A stretch of 64,000 nt of DNA from Betaproteobacteria bacterium. GTDB taxonomy: Bacteria > Pseudomonadota > Gammaproteobacteria > Burkholderiales > Rhodocyclaceae. The first letter of the stretch is position 1; every line of letters starts with the position of its first letter. Location of the stretch: NCBI GenBank assembly GCA_016703785.1, contig JADJBM010000009.1, forward strand, positions 124,001-188,000, in the 5' to 3' direction. The notes below the pieces were generated by a model. It had not been told where the DNA came from. It made no database searches and worked only from the letters and a program-made list of their open reading frames with translations. This document shows positions 23,893 through 32,748 of this stretch, piece after piece. The translations under genes and the position numbers were made by a program.

Positions 23893-26835
23893 TTAGGCCT
23901 TGGCGACCTGGCAGATGGTCGTCTTGGTTTCCTGCATCATCGTGACCGCATCGTAGCCGTAGGTAGTGGCGGTATTCACCGCTTCGCCGCGGACCACGGG
24001 ATGCGCGCCCTCCGGGTAGTAGGCAAGCATGTCCTTGCCCTGCCAGTGCCCGGAAAAGTGGAATGGCATGAAGCAGGTGTCAGCCCCGACGCGCTCGGTG
24101 ACCTGGGCGCGCACCTTCAGCTGGGCACCCGTCGGGGTTTTCAGCCAGACCCAGTCGTTGTGCCGGATCCCGCGGTCGTTGGCCGCCTTCGGGTTGATCT
24201 CGACGAAGGCCTCCTGCTGCAGTTCGGCAAGCCAGGGGTTGGAACGCGTCTCCTCGCCGCCGCCCTCGTACTCGACCAGGCGGCCGGAGGTGAGGATGAG
24301 GGGGAATTTCTCGGCAACCTTGTCCTCGAGGTTCTTCTGCTGGATCGACTTGTACAGCGTGGGCAGCCGCCAGAAGGCCTTCTTGTCGTCATGCGTCGGG
24401 TACTTCGCAACAAGGTCCGGCCTCGTGCCGTAGAGCGGCTCGCGGTGCTGCGGGATCGGGTCGGGAAAGTTCCACACCACAGCGCGCGCCTTGGCGTTGC
24501 CGAAGGGATGACAGCCGTGGTTCTTCATGACGACGCGCTGTATGCCGCCCGACAGGTCGGTTTTCCAGTTCTTGCCCTCGGCCTTCGCCTTCTCGGCATC
24601 GGTCAGCTCGTCCCACCACCCCAGTTTCTTCAGCAGCACATGGTCGAACTCGGGATAGCCGGTGGTGAGGTCCGCCCCCTTCGAGTGGGAACCGTCCTCG
24701 GCGAGGAGATTGACGCCATCCTTTTCGACGCCGAAGTTGGCGCGGAAGTTGCCACCGCCCTCCATAACGTGCTTCGAGGTGTCGTACAGGTTGGGCGTGC
24801 CCGGATGCTTCATTTCCGGCGTGCCGAAACACGGCCACGGCAGGCCGAAATAGTCGCCGTCGCAGGGCCCGCCCTTGGCGCGCAGCGACTTCACGTCGAA
24901 GGTGTGCATGTTCTGCATGTGCAGCTTGAGCCGCTCGGGCGACTGGCCGGTATAGCCGATGGTCCAGGTGCCGCGATTCACTTCCCGCAGGATGGATTCC
25001 GGCTCCGGCTCCATGCCGCCCTTGCCCTGCACCATCTTGTAGTTCTTGACCAGTTCCTTGCCGAAACCGAGCTTCTCGGCGAGTTGGTACATGATCATGT
25101 GGTCGGAGCGCGCCTCGAAGAGCGGCTCGATCACCTTCTCGCGCCACTGGATCGACCGGTTCGAGGCCGTCGCGCTGCCCGAGGTCTCGAACTGGGTTGC
25201 CGCCGGCAGGAGATAGACGGCACGGTTCGGATTGGCGTCCTTGGCATCGCTGGGCGGCATTGCCGCCATGGCGGCAGTGGCCGAGGGATAGGGGTCAATC
25301 ACGACGAGCAGATCGAGCTTGTCCATGGCCCGCTTCATCTCGAGGCCGCGGCTCTGCGAGTTGGGCGCGTGGCCCCAATAGAAAACGGCCTTGAGGTTCG
25401 GATCCTGGTCGATCAGCTCGTTCTTCTCCAGCACGCCGTCGATCCAGCGCGAGACGGTGATGCCGGACTTCTCCATCATGGCCTGCGAGACAAACTGCTT
25501 CTTCAGCCATTCGTAATCCGCCTCCCAAACTGCACACCAGTGCTTCCATGATCCCGCCGCAATGCCGTAGTAGCCCGGCAGCGAATCCGGATTGGGACCG
25601 ATGTCGGTGGCGCCCTGCACATTGTCGTGGCCGCGGTAGATGTTGGCGCCGCCGCCCGAGACGCCGATGTTGCCAAGGGTGAGCTGGAGGATGCAGGAGG
25701 CGCGCACGAAGGCGTTGCCGATGGTGTGCTGCGTCTGCCCCATGCACCAGACGATGGTCGAGGGCTTGTTCTTGGCCATGGTCTCGGCCACCTTGAGTAC
25801 CTCGGCCTCCGGTACACCGCAGACATCCAGCACTTTGTCCGGCGTCCATTTGGCCATGATGTCCTCGCGCACCTTCTCCATGCCGTAGACGCGGTCGTTG
25901 ATGTATTTCTTGTCCTCCCAGCCGTTCTTGAAGATGTGATAGACCACGCCGAAGAGGAAGGCGATGTCGCTGCCTGACCTGATGCGCACATACTGATCGG
26001 CCTTGGCGGCGGTGCGCGTAAAGCGCGGGTCCACCACGATCATCTTGGCGCCGTTTTCCTTGGCATGCAGCGTGTGCAGCATCGACACCGGGTGCGCCTC
26101 GGCGGCGTTCGAGCCGATGAACAGCATCGCCTTGCTGTTCTGCATGTCGTTGTAGGAATTGGTCATGGCGCCGTAACCCCAGGTATTCGCCACGCCCGCC
26201 ACGGTGGTGGAATGGCAGATGCGCGCCTGGTGGTCGCAGTTGTTCGTGCCCCACATGGAGACGAACTTGCGCATGAGATAGGCCTGTTCGTTGCTGTGCT
26301 TGGAGGAGCCGATGAAATAGACGGAATCCGGCCCGTCCGTCTTGCGCATTTCAAGCATCCTGGCGGATATCTCGTTCAGCGCCACGTCCCAGCTGATTTT
26401 CTGGTACTTGCCGTTGACCAGTTTCATCGGGTACTTCAGGCGTCCCTCGCCATGACCGTGCTCGCGAATGGCGGCACCCTTGGCGCAATGGGCACCGAGG
26501 TTGAGGGGCGAATCGAACACCGGTTCCTGGCCGATCCAGACGCCGTTCTGCACCTCGGCGTCGATGGCGCAGCCGACCGAGCAATGCGTGCACACGGTGC
26601 GTTTCACCTCGATCTTGCCGCCAGCCGCGGGGTCCGCCGCCTCGGCCTTGCCCATCATGGCGAAGGGCAACTGGCTGGCAATGGCGGAAACAGCAGCCCC
26701 TGCCCCGACGGTCACGCCGGAGCGTTTGAGGAAGGTGCGGCGATCCATGGTCCTGGGCTGCATGTCAGCGACGCTCCGGCTCAGCCGGTTGGCGCGCGTC
26801 GCCTGCGACGCGCCTGATTTTCTGGTCAATGCCAT
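23893..26835 (-). CDS. fdhA: formate dehydrogenase catalytic (alpha) subunit, Tat-exported, Cys type
   Basis: Molybdopterin enzyme oxidising formate to CO2, here 980 residues. The N-terminus carries a Tat motif DRRTFLKRS (Arg32-Arg33), so the site of action is periplasmic. The [4Fe-4S] ligands are Cys82, Cys85, Cys89 and Cys117. The catalytic residue is Cys207 followed by His208 (QARICHSTT), where E. coli FdnG has selenocysteine, so no SECIS is needed. The C-terminal dinucleotide-binding domain (residues from about 830) is intact. GGAGGGG before the ATG at 26835 supports the long start over the internal ATGs at residues 25 and 30. Confidence 0.95.
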   Translation of the reverse strand: MALTRKSGASQATRANRLSRSVADMQPRTMDRRTFLKRSGVTVGAGAAVSAIASQLPFAMMGKAEAADPAAGGKIEVKRTVCTHCSVGCAIDAEVQNGVWIGQEPVFDSPLNLGAHCAKGAAIREHGHGEGRLKYPMKLVNGKYQKISWDVALNEISARMLEMRKTDGPDSVYFIGSSKHSNEQAYLMRKFVSMWGTNNCDHQARICHSTTVAGVANTWGYGAMTNSYNDMQNSKAMLFIGSNAAEAHPVSMLHTLHAKENGAKMIVVDPRFTRTAAKADQYVRIRSGSDIAFLFGVVYHIFKNGWEDKKYINDRVYGMEKVREDIMAKWTPDKVLDVCGVPEAEVLKVAETMAKNKPSTIVWCMGQTQHTIGNAFVRASCILQLTLGNIGVSGGGANIYRGHDNVQGATDIGPNPDSLPGYYGIAAGSWKHWCAVWEADYEWLKKQFVSQAMMEKSGITVSRWIDGVLEKNELIDQDPNLKAVFYWGHAPNSQSRGLEMKRAMDKLDLLVVIDPYPSATAAMAAMPPSDAKDANPNRAVYLLPAATQFETSGSATASNRSIQWREKVIEPLFEARSDHMIMYQLAEKLGFGKELVKNYKMVQGKGGMEPEPESILREVNRGTWTIGYTGQSPERLKLHMQNMHTFDVKSLRAKGGPCDGDYFGLPWPCFGTPEMKHPGTPNLYDTSKHVMEGGGNFRANFGVEKDGVNLLAEDGSHSKGADLTTGYPEFDHVLLKKLGWWDELTDAEKAKAEGKNWKTDLSGGIQRVVMKNHGCHPFGNAKARAVVWNFPDPIPQHREPLYGTRPDLVAKYPTHDDKKAFWRLPTLYKSIQQKNLEDKVAEKFPLILTSGRLVEYEGGGEETRSNPWLAELQQEAFVEINPKAANDRGIRHNDWVWLKTPTGAQLKVRAQVTERVGADTCFMPFHFSGHWQGKDMLAYYPEGAHPVVRGEAVNTATTYGYDAVTMMQETKTTICQVAKA

Positions 26836-26853
26836 TTCTGTCCCCTCCTCGTC

Positions 26854-27054
26854 CTAAACCCGCGTGGTTCGGTAGTAGTTCTGAACATGCTCGCTGAGGC
26901 GATAGCCCTTCCCCGAGTCAGGCTTGTTCTCGGCCGACACCGCCTTGTCGATCAGGTCCTTGCCGCCGATCACCCCGGCTGCGGCGCCGGCACTGCCCAA
27001 GCCGACCGAGAGCAGAAAGTCCCGGCGCTTGAGGTTGGTCGTTTTGCCTTTCAT
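26854..27054 (-). CDS. formate dehydrogenase region Tat-signal mini-protein
   Basis: A 66-residue protein made almost entirely of a Tat signal (LKRRDFLLSVGLGSAGAAAG) and a short tail (KGYRLSEHVQNYYRTTRV). The same kind of gene is regularly found directly upstream of the catalytic subunit gene in proteobacterial fdh clusters and has a family name ('formate dehydrogenase region TAT target'). Its role is unproven; it might be a decoy or partner for Tat proofreading or a structural subunit. It is 18 nt from fdhA. Confidence 0.85.
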   Translation of the reverse strand: MKGKTTNLKRRDFLLSVGLGSAGAAAGVIGGKDLIDKAVSAENKPDSGKGYRLSEHVQNYYRTTRV

Positions 27055-27080
27055 GGTTCCCTCCTCCTTGTCATTACCTG

Positions 27081-27710
27081 CTATTCGATGCGAAAAAACT
27101 CCTGTTCCAGTTCAAGAAAAACCCGCGCAAAACCTGCGGCGCTGCGGTAGAAAACCGCCTCCGGCGCTGCCTCGATGGCCTCGCACAACCTGCCATACCA
27201 GGGTTGCAGGTGTCGGTCGAAGAATTTTCGTTGCGCCGCGTCACGATCAGCCGGCGCCGTGCCCTGGTCGAGAATGAGTTGGCGCATGACATCGGCCAAC
27301 CCGGCGATATGGTCTTCAGGCTCGTTGGCGTCGCGGTGACGCGCGTAGCCCAGCGCAGCCAGGTCGCTACGCAACTCTGCCAGCGGTTTTTCGTTGAGGA
27401 AACCGCTCAGATAGAACGATCCGTAGAGGAGAACTTCGGCTTTGCCGACGCCGATGAAGGTTTGTTCGTACTCGGAACGCACCGCCTCGTGACTGGCTTC
27501 CCGGGCAGCGCGGCACAGGGTGCGCCAGGCCGCCGGGAGTCCGGCCCCCGCGGCTTCGGCCTCCAACTCGGCGCTGCCGGCCAGCGCGTCGAGGAGTTCC
27601 GCGTCGGGTGCCGAATAGAACAGCCGGGCCAGGAGCCCGTAGAAGTCGGCACGCACCGCATCCTGCTGATCGACGGGATGGCTTGGCGCGAGTAATTGTG
27701 CGGATGTCAT
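27081..27710 (-). CDS. TorD-family molybdoenzyme maturation chaperone
   Basis: A 209-residue all-helical cytoplasmic chaperone. N-terminal RADFYGLLARLFYSAPD, the middle SEYEQTFIGVGKAEVLLYGSFYL and EPEDHIAGLADVMRQLI are the conserved TorD/DmsD/NarJ features (E-P-x-D-H). It presumably binds the Tat signal of FdhA and holds it until cofactor insertion is complete. It is placed between the poly-ferredoxin gene and the Tat mini-protein gene. Confidence 0.88.
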   Translation of the reverse strand: MTSAQLLAPSHPVDQQDAVRADFYGLLARLFYSAPDAELLDALAGSAELEAEAAGAGLPAAWRTLCRAAREASHEAVRSEYEQTFIGVGKAEVLLYGSFYLSGFLNEKPLAELRSDLAALGYARHRDANEPEDHIAGLADVMRQLILDQGTAPADRDAAQRKFFDRHLQPWYGRLCEAIEAAPEAVFYRSAAGFARVFLELEQEFFRIE

Positions 27711-27716
27711 GATCAG

Positions 27717-29732
27717 TTATAGGTCATGGATTGTCGTTTCGCATGTTTGTCCTTCCATCATGTCGATGATGCGGCAGTCGGCACACATCTTCAGGCGCTT
27801 AATCGCTTCGCCACCGGCAAACATCGAGTGGCCGGCAAGCCGGCCGACCATGGATTCGATCATCTGTTTCGTTGCGAACGGCTTGCCGCAACGGATGCAG
27901 TCGAAGGGCTCGGCTTCGTTCAGGACCTTGTTCTGGCGCGCTTCGGCACCCAGCAACAGGCGGGCTTCGAGCGACAACGCGCCCTCCGGGCAGGTCTGCA
28001 CGCACAGTCCGCACTGGACACAGTTGCGCTCGATGAATTTCAGGCGCGGCATTTCCGGCGTGTCCGTCAGAGCACGCGTCGGACAGGCGCCGACGCAGGA
28101 CAGGCACAGCGTGCATTTCGCTTTGTCAAGAATGACTTGGCCGAACGGCGCCCCCGCGAAAAGGGGAATCAGTTCCGGCTTCTGCGACGCATGCTTCGCC
28201 AAGTGTTCCAGAGAAAATTCGAGCGAACGCCGCTTCTCGTCCGGCAGGCTGAATACCGCCGATTCAAGAACGCCATCGGCCGGCTTCAGGTTCCAGATTT
28301 GTTCTTGCAGCGCAGCATGATCGCCCGCCTCGCGCAGCGCCTCGATATAGCTTTCCGCCTCGCTCGACGGGTGCAGCACGACGCATTGGCTTGCCCCGAA
28401 GGCGACGGTTGCCAGCAACACATCCAGGCCGGTCGCCGCCACGTCGTGCATTTCGAGCGGAATAACTCGCGCCGGCAGCCCCTTGCCCTGCTGCCCGAGC
28501 CGCATCAGCAACTCCAGACCGGTCTTGCCGTCATGGAACAGGATGCAGGCCTCCTTGCCGCCCGCAGCGGAAAAGGCGGCAAGCATTTTCCGGATGCGCA
28601 AGCCAATGTCAGACGGCCGCGGGTAAGCGTACTGCACGGCGCCTGTCGGACAAACGGTGTGACAGCCCCCGCAGCCGAGGCACAAGTGGGGATCGATTTC
28701 GGCACTGTTGCCTGCCGGGTGGATGGCGCCCGACGAGCAGACGTCGATGCAGCGGCTGCAGCCGATAACCTGATTGCGGCTGTGGGCGCACAGGCCAGTC
28801 TTGATCTCGGCGTAGCGCGGCTTCTCGAATTCCCCGACCAGAGATGACAGTTCCAGCGCCGCCCTGGCCTGGTCGAGAGGATCGCGCCCTGGAGCCAGAT
28901 AGCCCTCGGGCAGATGAGGCAGCCACATCAATGGCACGGCTGAAAGATCGAGAACGAGGTCAAAGCGCCCGCTCCGAGCCTTTACCGTCCGTTCGAAATC
29001 AATGGCGCCAATCGATCCGCAGGCTTCAACGCAAGCGCGGTGATCGCGGCATTTGTCGGAATCGATCTGGTAGGCAAACCCGATCGCCCCTTCCGGACAG
29101 GCCCGGATACAGGCATTGCAGCGGGTACAAAGCTCCAGGTCAATCGGATTTTCATGTTGCCAAGTTACATTAAATTTACCAATGAATCCTTTGATAATAA
29201 TTGTTTTTCCTGAATACACTGGGTAATCGTGACGAACTGGAAGCGTGCCGTTTCGGGTCGAAGTCAGCAGCACAGCAACGTCGAGTTTTTCCTTCAATTG
29301 TTCTGCCCAGTAGAGCGCCGCTTCGGCCGGGCCGACGATAAGCAGGGCACCGTCCGATTTGAAGGAAATCGCAGGCACCGGCTCCGGTTCCGGGATGCCG
29401 GCCAAAGCCAGCAGGGCCGCAACCTTCGGCTGCGCCAGTTTGCCTTCAGCCGACCAGCCCGCGAACTCGCGGATATTGACGAATTGCATCCGGCCGGTGA
29501 AGCACGCCGCCTCGGCCAATTCCTGGAAAAGCGGCGCTTCCTGGGTACAGGCGACGACCACGTCGCCGCCATCCTGGAGCGCGGAGGTGAAGCGATTGAT
29601 TTCCTGCCGGCAAAGCGCTCTGTCGACCTGGATGGGCGTCCCCAATTCGAGGGCTTTGGACAAGGTGGTGCCATCCAGGGCAACGGTACCGTTGCAGTTG
29701 CACAACTTCAACGTTTTGTTCTGGATGGGCAT
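27717..29732 (-). CDS. poly-[4Fe-4S] protein of the formate dehydrogenase cluster, 671 aa
   Basis: A large soluble iron-sulfur protein with no signal peptide. The N-terminus has LKLCNCNGTV, then a mixed alpha/beta region. Four complete CxxCxxCxxxCP motifs are visible: CTRCNACIRACP (about 200), CLGCGGCHTVCP (about 355), CTLCLSCVGACP (about 545) and CVQCGLCVQTCP (about 575). Further incomplete clusters are CRDHRACVEAC and CSRCIDVCSSG. A C-terminal CIRC...CADC pair resembles a zinc ribbon. Genes like this recur beside proteobacterial fdh genes; it may pass electrons from cytoplasmic donors or help assemble the enzyme. Function unproven. Confidence 0.8.
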   Translation of the reverse strand: MPIQNKTLKLCNCNGTVALDGTTLSKALELGTPIQVDRALCRQEINRFTSALQDGGDVVVACTQEAPLFQELAEAACFTGRMQFVNIREFAGWSAEGKLAQPKVAALLALAGIPEPEPVPAISFKSDGALLIVGPAEAALYWAEQLKEKLDVAVLLTSTRNGTLPVRHDYPVYSGKTIIIKGFIGKFNVTWQHENPIDLELCTRCNACIRACPEGAIGFAYQIDSDKCRDHRACVEACGSIGAIDFERTVKARSGRFDLVLDLSAVPLMWLPHLPEGYLAPGRDPLDQARAALELSSLVGEFEKPRYAEIKTGLCAHSRNQVIGCSRCIDVCSSGAIHPAGNSAEIDPHLCLGCGGCHTVCPTGAVQYAYPRPSDIGLRIRKMLAAFSAAGGKEACILFHDGKTGLELLMRLGQQGKGLPARVIPLEMHDVAATGLDVLLATVAFGASQCVVLHPSSEAESYIEALREAGDHAALQEQIWNLKPADGVLESAVFSLPDEKRRSLEFSLEHLAKHASQKPELIPLFAGAPFGQVILDKAKCTLCLSCVGACPTRALTDTPEMPRLKFIERNCVQCGLCVQTCPEGALSLEARLLLGAEARQNKVLNEAEPFDCIRCGKPFATKQMIESMVGRLAGHSMFAGGEAIKRLKMCADCRIIDMMEGQTCETTIHDL

Positions 29733-29793
29733 GTTGGGGTTGAGGTGCTGGTCCGGAATCTAATGGTGGTCAAACCGCCTTTTTTGTAATCCG

Positions 29794-30258
29794 TTACCCG
29801 GTCGCGACCTCGGGTGGGCCGGTCGGGGGATTCGATTCGCCCTGCACGTCATCCGTAGCGGGTCCGTGGGCCAGGTTGTCCGGGGATTCCATAGCCGGCT
29901 GCCCTTCCTCGTTGCTCGGAAACAGCAGGCTGCGCGCTTGCTCCATCCGGCGCAGCATTTCCTCTGGAATCGGATCCGGCTTGCTGTAGTCGTCGATATA
30001 AACGTCCAGGCCGTCCATGGCATGGAACTGCCCTGAGTGAAACAGCTTCTTGAGTGCGGCGCGCTTCATCGACTCCTTCACCTTCGGTTGCAGGAACCTG
30101 GTGAAATCGCTGGAGAAATCGAGGGTCTCGACGGACAGGAGTTCGACATCGTCCGTGACGGACGCAACCGCCACAGGTGCCGCGGCAGAGGAGGTATCGC
30201 TCGCCTCGGCGCATTTCAGACGGGACCATCGCGACAGAAATTTTTCCTTCTTCTCCAT
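29794..30258 (-). CDS. DUF3306 domain protein
   Basis: A 154-residue hydrophilic cytoplasmic protein. Family features are the N-terminal EKFLSRWSRLK, a central SSDFTRFLQPKVKESMKRAALKKLF and FHAMDGLDVYIDDYSKPDPI. The tail is Pro/Asn-rich and low in complexity. Genes of this family are found with formate dehydrogenases and next to DUF3305 genes; no biochemical role is known. The frame begins at 30285 inside the DUF3305 gene; the ATG at 30258 (preceded by AGGGCAG) gives the family start. Confidence 0.83.
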   Translation of the reverse strand: MEKKEKFLSRWSRLKCAEASDTSSAAAPVAVASVTDDVELLSVETLDFSSDFTRFLQPKVKESMKRAALKKLFHSGQFHAMDGLDVYIDDYSKPDPIPEEMLRRMEQARSLLFPSNEEGQPAMESPDNLAHGPATDDVQGESNPPTGPPEVATG

Positions 30259-30271
30259 CTGGATGTCTGCC

Positions 30272-30739
30272 CTATGCATTCGCATTCAGCTTCGAACTGG
30301 CGTAACGCCCGCCCTTTTTCCTGGCTTCTGGCTTGTAGTGGCCGGCGACGAATTCCGCCACCCAGGCACGAATCTCTTCCGGCATGGGCACGCCGTCCAC
30401 CTGCTCGCCGGCATCCATCATGCGTGCCGCCACGCCGGTACTCACCGTGACCAGCGCCGGCCTTGCCATTTCGTTTTCGAGTCGCCAGAGAATGAACACC
30501 CGCGGTTCGGGCGCCGTAATATTGGCGAAATAGAACTCGGCCTCGTCGGTAAACAATTCAAGGTCGAAGCCGGCATGCAGCCAGTGCGCGCGCTGCTCGT
30601 CCTCATGGATCAGACGCGGATCCGGACCGAAGCCTCCATCCGGCAGTATCCCGACCGCCTCCCACTGGAAGTCTGCCCACTTGTTGGCCAGCACCTTCCG
30701 TTCCATAATCACGGCGAGTCTGAATCCCTTTTCAGCCAT
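30272..30739 (-). CDS. DUF3305 domain protein
   Basis: A 155-residue soluble protein, first gene of the minus-strand fdh cluster. It starts MAEKGFRLAVIMERKVLANKW, with FQWEAVGILPD and a core FELE-like LELFTDEAEFYFANITAPEPRVF. The C-terminus is basic (RKKGGRYASSK). DUF3305 and DUF3306 genes pair in many proteobacterial fdh clusters; neither has a known function. It is divergent from moaA across a 123-bp AT-rich gap. Confidence 0.83.
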   Translation of the reverse strand: MAEKGFRLAVIMERKVLANKWADFQWEAVGILPDGGFGPDPRLIHEDEQRAHWLHAGFDLELFTDEAEFYFANITAPEPRVFILWRLENEMARPALVTVSTGVAARMMDAGEQVDGVPMPEEIRAWVAEFVAGHYKPEARKKGGRYASSKLNANA

Positions 30740-30792
30740 ATCCCGAGCCTGTTTTCCTGATCGACGACAAGACGGTTGGGACTGCGCCTGCT

Positions 30793-30805
30793 ATATTTGA
30801 AATAT
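30793..30805. promoter_or_regulatory. palindrome in the fdh/moaA divergent promoter region
   Basis: The gap 30740-30862 is the AT-rich control region between the fdh cluster and the moaA operon. It holds a perfect 13-bp inverted repeat ATATTT-G-AAATAT and, nearby, TTGG-7-CCAA (30807-30821). I see no FNR-type TTGAT-4-ATCAA site. A regulator binding here could control both units, but the assignment is tentative. Confidence 0.35.
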
Positions 30806-30862
30806 GTTGGATATTAACCAATCTATTTGTCAAAGGCAAAGAAGTTGAAAAATGAATCCTTG

Positions 30863-31924
30863 ATGCCTGAAGTGTTACTTCCCCAGTTCGAGGGATTCGT
30901 ACCGCTCACCACGCCAGCGACGTCCGCTCACGCCGCTGGCACGCTGGTGGACAAGTACGGCCGCCACATCACCTACATCCGCCTCTCCATCACCGACCGC
31001 TGCGACTTCCGCTGCTTCTATTGCATGGCGGAGGAGATGGAATTCCTCTCGCGCGACCAGGTGCTGAGCCTGGAGGAATGCTTGCGCGTCATTCGCACCT
31101 TCGTCGGCATGGGCGTGACCAAGGTGCGCATCACCGGCGGCGAGCCGCTGGTGCGGCGCAACGCCCTCTGGCTGATGCGCGAGGCCGGGAAGCTCGAAGG
31201 CCTGCAGGAACTGGTGGTCACCACCAACGGTTCTCAACTCGACCGCTACGCCGCCGAGATGGTCGCTGCCGGCGTCAAGCGCGTGAACATCAGCCTCGAT
31301 ACCCTGCGCGCGGATCGCTTCAAGTCCGTCACGCGCGTCGGCGAGAGCGACAAGGTGCTGCGCGGCATCGATGCAGCGATCGCCGCCGGCTTCTCAGGCA
31401 TCAAGCTCAATGCCGTGATGATGCGTGGCGTCAATGACGACGAACTCGTCGGCCTGGTGCGCTTCGCCGTGGCCAGGGGCATCGACATTTCCTTCATCGA
31501 GGAGATGCCGCTCGGCACGGTGGACCATCCGCGCGCCGACACCTATTACAGCTCCGACGAGGCGTTGGCGCTGCTCAAGCCGCATTTCGAACTGGTCGGC
31601 TCGGACGAGACGACCGGCGGCCCCGCGAACTACTGGCGCATTCCCGGCATGCGCACGAAGGTCGGCTTCATCTCGCCCCACTCGCACAATTTTTGCGACA
31701 GTTGCAATCGCGTGCGCATCACCTGCAAGGGTGAGCTCTACCCCTGCCTCGGCCAGAACGACGCCCTGGCCCTGATGCCGGTACTGCGTGGCCACCCTGA
31801 AGACGACGCGCCGCTGCGCCAGGCCATCGTCGACTCCATGGGCATCAAGCCGAAGGGGCACGATTTCAACGAGCAGATGCAGGATCCGAAGGTCGTCCGC
31901 TTCATGTCCATGACGGGGGGCTGA
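30863..31924 (+). CDS. moaA: GTP 3',8-cyclase MoaA
   Basis: Radical SAM enzyme starting molybdenum cofactor synthesis from GTP. The 353-residue protein has the N-terminal cluster motif CDFRCFYC (about residues 50-57), the GGEP SAM motif (ITGGEPLVRR) and the second, C-terminal cluster FCDSCNRVRITCKGELYPC. It ends with the Gly-Gly tail (MSMTGG) needed for activity. The ATG at 30863 is preferred; an in-frame TTG at 30827 would add 12 residues. Neither has a clear ribosome binding site. The stop overlaps the fdhD start. Confidence 0.92.
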   Translation: MPEVLLPQFEGFVPLTTPATSAHAAGTLVDKYGRHITYIRLSITDRCDFRCFYCMAEEMEFLSRDQVLSLEECLRVIRTFVGMGVTKVRITGGEPLVRRNALWLMREAGKLEGLQELVVTTNGSQLDRYAAEMVAAGVKRVNISLDTLRADRFKSVTRVGESDKVLRGIDAAIAAGFSGIKLNAVMMRGVNDDELVGLVRFAVARGIDISFIEEMPLGTVDHPRADTYYSSDEALALLKPHFELVGSDETTGGPANYWRIPGMRTKVGFISPHSHNFCDSCNRVRITCKGELYPCLGQNDALALMPVLRGHPEDDAPLRQAIVDSMGIKPKGHDFNEQMQDPKVVRFMSMTGG

Positions 31925-32748
31925 TGCCCTATCGTCCGCAACTGACCGACGCCGCGCGTCCGGCCACCCTCACCATTTCCGCCACCAACGAGCACGGCGA
32001 AGCCGTGCCGACGCAGATTGCCGGCGAACATCCGCTGACGCTCTACCTCGACAAGCGCGAAATCGTCACGCTGATGACCCTGGGCGGCGCGCCGGAGGCA
32101 CTGGCTATCGGCTACCTGCGCAACCAGCGCCTGGTGTCGCGCTTGGAGGACATCTCTGCCGTGCAGGTCGATTGGGAGACGGACTCGGTGGCCGTCACGA
32201 CGACCCGCTCCACGGACGACCTCGAAGAAAGACTGGGCAAGCGCACCGTCACCACGGGTTGCGGCCAGGGCACGATGTTCGGCGACCTGCTGGAGGAAAT
32301 CGATAAAGTATCGTTGCCCGCTGCAGCCCGCCTCGACGAAAGCACCCTCTACGGCCTGCTCGACGCAATGCGCCACCACGAATCGATCTACAAGCAGGCC
32401 GGCGCCGTGCACGGCTGCGCGCTGGCCAAAGGCACGAACATCCTCATGTTCGTCGAGGACATCGGCCGCCACAACGCCGTGGACGCCATCGCCGGCCGGA
32501 TGTGGCTGGACGGCCTGACCGGAGAGGACAAGATTTTCTACACCACCGGCCGGCTCACCTCGGAAATGGTCATCAAGACGGCGCAGATGGGCATTCCCTT
32601 CCTCGTCTCGCGCTCCGGACTGACGCAGATGGGCTACGACCTGGCGCAGCGCGTCGGCATGACCATGATCGGCCGCTCGCAGGGCAAGCACTACCTGCTG
32701 TTCACCGGCGCGGAACGTTTCCGCAAGTCCGCCGCAACCGTCTCATGA
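31924..32748 (+). CDS. fdhD: formate dehydrogenase sulfurtransferase FdhD
   Basis: Transfers sulfur from a desulfurase to the molybdenum cofactor so that FdhA becomes active. The 274-residue protein has the family core: LTLYLDKREIVTLMTLG, EALAIGYLRNQ, AGAVHGCALAKG, VEDIGRHNAVDAIAG and RSGLTQMG. The usual CxxC loop reads TTGCGQGTMF here, so only one of the two loop cysteines is kept. The first bases overlap moaA (TGATG) and the stop overlaps mobA (ATGA), giving a tight operon. Confidence 0.9.
   Translation: MPYRPQLTDAARPATLTISATNEHGEAVPTQIAGEHPLTLYLDKREIVTLMTLGGAPEALAIGYLRNQRLVSRLEDISAVQVDWETDSVAVTTTRSTDDLEERLGKRTVTTGCGQGTMFGDLLEEIDKVSLPAAARLDESTLYGLLDAMRHHESIYKQAGAVHGCALAKGTNILMFVEDIGRHNAVDAIAGRMWLDGLTGEDKIFYTTGRLTSEMVIKTAQMGIPFLVSRSGLTQMGYDLAQRVGMTMIGRSQGKHYLLFTGAERFRKSAATVS

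Noticed and set aside
23632..25551. Plus-strand ORF of 639 codons
   Set aside because: Antisense of the formate dehydrogenase subunit genes; no recognisable domain.
26200..26235. Selenocysteine codon or SECIS element in the formate dehydrogenase gene
   Set aside because: The catalytic position is a TGC cysteine codon (ICHSTT) and there is no in-frame TGA, so no Sec insertion is needed.
30740..30862. FNR or Moco-riboswitch control upstream of fdh/moaA
   Set aside because: No TTGAT-4-ATCAA site is found and the moaA leader is too short for the conserved Moco riboswitch structure.
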